Program-made: the position numbers and the translations under genes
Notes under the pieces: model-generated
Told to the model about the DNA's origin: nothing
The model's input: only the letters and a program-made list of their open reading frames with translations
The model's database searches: none
NCBI GenBank assembly: GCA_963675425.1
Contig: OY776214.1
Coordinates: forward strand, 2,666,001 to 2,730,000
Source: Sporobacter sp963675425
Lineage (GTDB): Bacteria; Bacillota; Clostridia; Oscillospirales; Oscillospiraceae
Length of the DNA stretch: 64,000 bases
Reading direction: 5' to 3'
In this document: in pieces, positions 59,539 to 64,000 of the stretch
Layout: each line of letters opens with the position of its first letter
How positions within the stretch are numbered: position 1 is the stretch's first letter

Positions 59539-61353
59539 ATGCATGATATACCGGAGGAAAAACAGGTTAAGCGACTGAGCCTTTCGACTTGGGCGCGGCT
59601 TTTTCCCTATCTTAAAAAAATCAGCGGACACATTGTTATCGTGATCGTGCTGATGTTTGTCTCCGCCGTCGCGGAGTCGACCTTCCCGCTCTTTACACGC
59701 TACGCCGTCAATCATTTTATTACGGGCGCTTCAACGCGTGGGCTTTTGCCGTTCGCGCTGTTGTTTTTATCGGTCATCGTCTTTGAGGGCGTCACCGTCA
59801 TGTTCTTTTCCCGGCGGGCGATTACCGTAGAGATGTTTTTAGGGCGAATGCTCCGGCGGGATTGCTTCGTGCATCTTCAAAAGCTGCCTGTCTCGTTTTA
59901 CAGCACAACGTCGGTTGGTTTTCTCATTGCGCGCGTCATGTCGGACGTGGACAGGATCTGCGGCATGATCGCCTGGGGCCTGTCGCATCTGGCCTGGAAC
60001 GTGTGCTATCTCATCGGCATCTTCATTTTCATGTTTGTCCTCAACTATAGGCTGGCGCTGCTTCTGCTGGCGGTTATCCCGGTATTGGTGCTCATTACGT
60101 GGCTGTACCAAAGGCGGCTCATCGTCGTCAACCGGCGCGTGCGCGCCGTAAACGCAGAGATTACCGGCGCTTTTAATGAGGGAATTAGCGGCGCGAAGGC
60201 CTCGAAAACCCTCGTGATTGAGGACCGGAACATTGGTGAGTTTAAAGAGACTACCGACCGGATGTACCGCGCTTCCGTCAAAAGCTCGCTGCTCACGGCG
60301 TTTATGCTGCCGCTGATTATGTTTTTCGGCTCCGTCGCCGTCGGCGTTGTCCTGTACCGGGGCGGCGTGCTTGTCATGGACGATTTGCTGGACTACGGTA
60401 TGCTTGCCGCTTTTTTATCCTACGCGGTGGGAATGATCGAGCCCGTTGTGCAGGCGGCCAATGTCTTTTCGGAAATGATTACGGCGCAGGTCGGCATCGA
60501 GCGCGTGACGGCGCTATTAAACGCGCCGCTTGGCGAATCGGATACCCCGGAGGTGATCCAAAGATACGGCGACGTGTTTGATCCAAAGCGCGAGAACTGG
60601 GAAAAGCTTGAAGGCGATATCGTTTTTGAGGATGTCTGGTTTAAGTATCCCAACGCCGATGAATACATTCTTGAGGGCTTTAATCTGCATATTCCGGCCG
60701 GTACGACGGTCGCCATCGTGGGCGAGACAGGCGCTGGCAAATCGACCCTTGTGAATCTGGCCTGCCGGTTTTACGAGCCCACAGCCGGGCGGATTTTAAT
60801 CGACGGACGGGATTACCGTGAGCGCAGCCTTCTCTGGCTGCATTCCTCCCTCGGCTACGTCCTGCAGGACCCGCATCTTTTTTCCGGCACCGTCATGGAA
60901 AACATACGGTACGGCCGGCTGAACGCGACGGACGAGGAGGTCATGCGGGCCGCCGGGCTCGTATCGGCCGACGCCGTCGTGAAAAAGCTCCCGGAGGGGT
61001 ACGCTACAGAGGTCGGCGAGGGGGGAGACCGACTGTCGACCGGCGAAAAGCAGCTCATCTCCTTTGCGCGGGCGATTTTGGCCGACCCGCCTATCTTTGT
61101 GCTCGACGAAGCAACATCCTCCATCGATACGGAGACGGAACAGCTCATCCAAAATGCCATTACGCACATCATGAAAGGACGGACGTCGTTTATTATTGCG
61201 CACCGGCTGTCAACCATACGCAAGGCAGATTTAATCCTTGTTGTAGACAGCGGCCGGATTATGGAGCGCGGGACGCATGAGGAGCTTATCAATAAGCGCG
61301 GCCGGTATTATTCGCTTGTGCGCGCGATGCAGCTTCAGAAGGACCGATACTGA
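59539..61353 (+). CDS. Heterodimeric ABC exporter, catalytic-site subunit
   Basis: 604 residues, same layout. Walker A GETGAGKST (~395), signature LSTGEKQL (~498) instead of LSGGQ, and Walker B FVLDEATSSID (~520) with the catalytic Glu. The weak signature here pairs in space with the Walker B Asp of the first subunit, so the degenerate site is complete and consistent. Probably drug or lipid exporter. Confidence 0.93.
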   Translation: MHDIPEEKQVKRLSLSTWARLFPYLKKISGHIVIVIVLMFVSAVAESTFPLFTRYAVNHFITGASTRGLLPFALLFLSVIVFEGVTVMFFSRRAITVEMFLGRMLRRDCFVHLQKLPVSFYSTTSVGFLIARVMSDVDRICGMIAWGLSHLAWNVCYLIGIFIFMFVLNYRLALLLLAVIPVLVLITWLYQRRLIVVNRRVRAVNAEITGAFNEGISGAKASKTLVIEDRNIGEFKETTDRMYRASVKSSLLTAFMLPLIMFFGSVAVGVVLYRGGVLVMDDLLDYGMLAAFLSYAVGMIEPVVQAANVFSEMITAQVGIERVTALLNAPLGESDTPEVIQRYGDVFDPKRENWEKLEGDIVFEDVWFKYPNADEYILEGFNLHIPAGTTVAIVGETGAGKSTLVNLACRFYEPTAGRILIDGRDYRERSLLWLHSSLGYVLQDPHLFSGTVMENIRYGRLNATDEEVMRAAGLVSADAVVKKLPEGYATEVGEGGDRLSTGEKQLISFARAILADPPIFVLDEATSSIDTETEQLIQNAITHIMKGRTSFIIAHRLSTIRKADLILVVDSGRIMERGTHEELINKRGRYYSLVRAMQLQKDRY

Positions 61354-61469
61354 TGGTCCGTGATCAAATCCATGCGCGTCCGATCCGGCAGAAATGTATA
61401 AGTAGCGGTCTGTGTAAAGTTATGAAAAAGCCTGACCTTTCCGGCTCGTGCGAAATTTCTATGCCAGCC

Positions 61470-61498
61470 TTGCATAATAGGCCGAAGCGTTTTATAAT
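61470..61498 (+). promoter_or_regulatory. Promoter of the URO-D/CobW cassette
   Basis: TTGCAT, 17-base spacer, TATAAT (61493-61498). Confidence 0.7.
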
Positions 61499-61560
61499 CT
61501 GCTCTAGAAAGTAAAAATCCGGCCCTAAATAGGCCGAGACCTGAAACGCGGAGGGACCAT

Positions 61561-62577
61561 ATGTTAACACCAAAGGAAAATTATCTCTTAACGCTCAGCG
61601 GTGAGCAGCCCGAATATGTCCCGCAGTTCACATTCGGACCCATGCCCGGCCAGACAAAGCCGGTTGCCACGCACATGTTCGAGCCCGCCATCATCTCGGA
61701 ATTTCGCCGCAAGGGCGGCGGCAAGGACGTATGGGGCGTCAATTTTGTCCCGACCTATGAAACAGGCAACGCGCTGATCCCCGAGCCCAACAACTTCATC
61801 CTTAAAGACATCACCAAATGGCGCGACGTCATCAAGGCCCCGCCGCTGGAAGGCATTGACTGGGAGAAGATGGTGAAGGACGATATCGAGAATTCAAAAA
61901 TTGACCGTACGCAGACGGCGCTGGCACTTAATCTGCATATGGGCTATTTCCAGACGCTGATGTCCTTCATGGGCTTTTCCGAGGGAATGATGGCCATGTT
62001 TGAAGAGCCGGACGAGGTCAAGGCGCTTTTAACGTACATATGCGATTTCTACATGGAAGTTGCCAAAAACACCATTGACCTGTTTAAGCCGGATGTCCTC
62101 ACGCTGATGGATGACACAGCCGCGTGGGCAAACCCCTTCATCTCGCGTGAAATGTATGAGGAATTTCTGATTCCATGCCATGACCGCTGGGCCAAAATGG
62201 GGCGCGACCGGGGCCTCAAGATGACGATGCACAACTGTGGCAAATGCGAGGGCATCCTCGACCTGCTTGTGGATATTGGCATCAATGCCTGGGATCCGGC
62301 CCAGACGTGCAACGACCTCAAAACTGTCAAAGAGAAATTTGGAAACAAACTCGTCATTACCGGCGGCTGGGACGCGCGCGACAGGCTTTTAGACCCCGAC
62401 GTCACGGAAGAAGAAATATACGAATCCGTCAAGGCCACATTCGATATGCTCGCCCCCGGCGGCGGTTTCGCCTGGTGCGGCGGCTTTCTGGGCCCGGCCG
62501 ACGACGAGAATGTCAAGCGGAAAAATGACATTTTGCACGGCTTCGTCGAGGATATGTGCCACAGCGTTTATAAATAA
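61561..62577 (+). CDS. URO-D-family (MtaA-like) methyltransferase, copy 2
   Basis: 338 residues with GGAGG 6 bases before the ATG. PKENYLLTL, VWGVNF, LKDITKWRDV and TLMDDTAAW match copy 1. The metal site is His224-x-Cys226 (MTMHNCGKC) with Cys306 (FAWCGG), the Zn arrangement of corrinoid:CoM or THF methyltransferases such as MtaA. It should transfer methyl groups between a corrinoid protein and a thiol or THF; no corrinoid protein lies in this window. Confidence 0.85.
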   Translation: MLTPKENYLLTLSGEQPEYVPQFTFGPMPGQTKPVATHMFEPAIISEFRRKGGGKDVWGVNFVPTYETGNALIPEPNNFILKDITKWRDVIKAPPLEGIDWEKMVKDDIENSKIDRTQTALALNLHMGYFQTLMSFMGFSEGMMAMFEEPDEVKALLTYICDFYMEVAKNTIDLFKPDVLTLMDDTAAWANPFISREMYEEFLIPCHDRWAKMGRDRGLKMTMHNCGKCEGILDLLVDIGINAWDPAQTCNDLKTVKEKFGNKLVITGGWDARDRLLDPDVTEEEIYESVKATFDMLAPGGGFAWCGGFLGPADDENVKRKNDILHGFVEDMCHSVYK

Positions 62578-62610
62578 AATCTGCTTATATAGTTTAGTTA
62601 GGAGTATCTT

Positions 62611-63219
62611 GTGAATATTTTAATTCTGGGAGGATTTCTCGGTTCAGGAAAAACGACGTCGCTCATGCGGCTGGCCCGATATATTGTCGATACAGCGCAC
62701 TCCGACAAGAAAACGAAACTGATTATATTGGAAAATGAAGTCGGCGAGGTTGGTATTGACGACGCGTATCTCCGAAGCGGCGGCTTTACGGTTGACAATC
62801 TCTTTTCCGGCTGCGCGTGCTGCACGGTATCGGGGGAACTGATTTCCGCCGTTGTTAAGATCGAAAAAGAGTTTGACCCGGACTGGATCATTGTTGAAAC
62901 AACGGGGATTGCTTATCCGCGCAACATGCAGGAGAACATGAAAAACGCCATCGGTCAGGATTCGCGCATCGTCGTGCTGGTTGACGCCTCACGGTGGAAC
63001 AGGCTTCTTATCCCGATGAACAATCTGCTACGCGGACAGATTGAAGGTTCGGACGCCGTGCTTGTCAACAAAACGGACCTTGTCGACGGCGAGACGATTA
63101 CTAAGATTGAGGGGGATATCCTCGAAATGGAGCCGAAAGCCGTCGTGCTTAAAATATCAGCGCTTTCAGACGTACCGGACGAGGTGTGGCAGAAGGTGAC
63201 GGGAGGCGGTGCCGAATGA
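62611..63219 (+). CDS. CobW/P47K-type GTPase, short form
   Basis: 202 residues from GTG 62611 (AGGAG upstream). Walker A GGFLGSGKTT, the metal-binding CxCC (GCACCTVSGEL), ETTGIA and the base-recognition NKTDLVD. It lacks the CobW C-terminal domain (usual length 300 or more). COG0523 proteins deliver Zn, Co or Fe to enzymes. Overlaps the next gene by 4 bases (ATGA). Confidence 0.88.
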   Translation: MNILILGGFLGSGKTTSLMRLARYIVDTAHSDKKTKLIILENEVGEVGIDDAYLRSGGFTVDNLFSGCACCTVSGELISAVVKIEKEFDPDWIIVETTGIAYPRNMQENMKNAIGQDSRIVVLVDASRWNRLLIPMNNLLRGQIEGSDAVLVNKTDLVDGETITKIEGDILEMEPKAVVLKISALSDVPDEVWQKVTGGGAE

Positions 63220-63746
63220 GCGAACATACACACAAACATGAACACACTGAAAATGGTTCCTGCGGTTGTCATGACCATGATACGCACAGCCGCACACATG
63301 AACACAGCGACAGCTGTTCCTGCGGCAGTCAGGACCATCATCATGATCACGGCCATGAACATACGCATGAACACACGCTTGCCACCGGAGAAATCGGTGT
63401 GATTCATGTGGAAAGCCATTTGCACGACGAGGCGCGTGTCATATCAGGTCTCGTAACACTCGTCGGCGACGAAGCGGTGATCAAAGCAGTTGTCCGTGAG
63501 CAGTTGTCGATGATGGCCCGGGCTGTTTATGAGCTCGGCGGCATCGTCGGGCATATTAAGGCCGCCTGCGAAACGAAGGCTGTCGAAATGTTTTCGGTCA
63601 CGGATTTTGAGGTCATGGCCAAAGCATCGCCGGAAAAGGAGATCCGGATTAATCTGGCGGCGATCGTGTTTATCGTGGATCAGGATGTTGCTGAAAGCCT
63701 GGTACAAAACGCTATGCAGGCGATCCGGGAAGCGGCCGGTCATTAA
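63216..63746 (+). CDS. His-rich protein coupled to the CobW-type GTPase
   Basis: 176 residues from ATG 63216. The first about 60 residues hold many His with Cys pairs (CGCHDHDTH, SCSCGSQDHHHDHGHEH). The rest is an unrecognised domain of about 110 residues (HVESHLHDEARVISGLVTLVGD...). The N-terminus should store or hand over Zn, Ni or Co. Cotranslation with the GTPase suggests both load metal into the URO-D enzyme upstream. Confidence 0.75.
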   Translation: MSEHTHKHEHTENGSCGCHDHDTHSRTHEHSDSCSCGSQDHHHDHGHEHTHEHTLATGEIGVIHVESHLHDEARVISGLVTLVGDEAVIKAVVREQLSMMARAVYELGGIVGHIKAACETKAVEMFSVTDFEVMAKASPEKEIRINLAAIVFIVDQDVAESLVQNAMQAIREAAGH

Positions 63747-64000
63747 TCATCAGAATAAAAACGGTATCCTTGCATAGATACGAGGTACTATTTTAAAATC
63801 TTGTAAAATGTCTGTACAAAACATAAGATTTCTGATTAAATTGTCATGGCTGTTTTCCAGCGGCCTGAAGTATAATATATAATATGGGGGGCCTGATTGC
63901 ATAACGCTATATCTGATTGCAATTGCGCCCCTCGTATTTTGTAATTTCCCGGTTATTCGGGGGCAATCTAAGGCATGGACGGATACTGTTTTGTCCGAGA
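63747..64000. other. AT-rich window end
   Basis: No gene is supported. A promoter-like tataatatataat lies at about 63871-63883 on the plus strand, perhaps for a gene beyond the window. No clear terminator follows the His-rich gene. Confidence 0.4.

Noticed and set aside
1..64000. tRNA or rRNA genes
   Set aside because: Intergenic regions were scanned for TTCGA-type loops and acceptor stems; none found by eye.

Overview
The window reads as a chromosomal segment of an anaerobic, Gram-positive-type Clostridia bacterium. Three things support this: lipobox-bearing binding proteins and strong AGGAGG ribosome sites, a MetF/MetV/RnfC2 methylene-tetrahydrofolate reductase locus typical of acetogens with the Wood-Ljungdahl pathway, and corrinoid-type URO-D methyltransferase paralogues. 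An acetogen-like member of the Oscillospirales is my guess; it rests on gene content only. No rRNA, tRNA, CRISPR array or phage was seen.

Layout. 1-3330 (minus): branched-chain amino acid operon ilvB-ilvN-ilvC (ilvC cut by the window edge) behind a promoter, an Ile/Leu/Val-rich leader peptide and an attenuator. 3447-6773 (minus): folate operon folE-folP-folB-folK-HD protein, then a GNAT acetyltransferase. 7024-11750: MMPL/RND-type exporter with a secreted YhgE-like partner, divergent from a TetR regulator, with palindromes on the shared promoter. 11760-13088: a prepilin-like protein with a GGDNTGG repeat stalk behind a structured leader RNA. 13112-17891 (minus): simple-sugar-type ABC importer with two permeases. 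18413-19246: metallophosphoesterase. 19533-28234 (minus): two TRAP transporters of different gene order and a PucR-type regulator, divergent from a URO-D-family methyltransferase (28584-29597). 29866-33932: ornithine-cyclodeaminase-like (TIGR00300-type) protein, M20 peptidase and YfcC-type carrier. 34260-35993: Na/Pi cotransporter behind four 11-bp-spaced repeats matching a Pho box. 36186-45761: small enzymes (DUF6125-like, aldo/keto reductase with Fe-S clusters, polysaccharide deacetylase, NitT/TauT-type ABC importer, MHS transporter, QueG-like Fe-S protein, CsbD, radical SAM).

46087-49837: a MetV-RnfC2 fusion, a second MetV and MetF, closed by two terminators; together they should form a methylene-THF reductase complex fed by Fe-S clusters. 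49850-52900 is AT-rich and decayed: a SWIM-domain protein, a methyltransferase tail, a hydrolase broken by frameshift and deletion, an IS3-type transposase remnant and a DUF3795 protein. 52953-61353: rRNA methyltransferase RlmD, an acidic membrane protein with an in-frame stop near its end, a CtpE-like P-type ATPase and a heterodimeric ABC exporter. 61470-63746: a cassette of URO-D methyltransferase, short CobW-type GTPase and His-rich protein. I consider this cassette and the MetV-RnfC2 module the most biologically interesting parts. The Pho box, the ilv attenuator and the pilin leader are the clearest regulatory finds.
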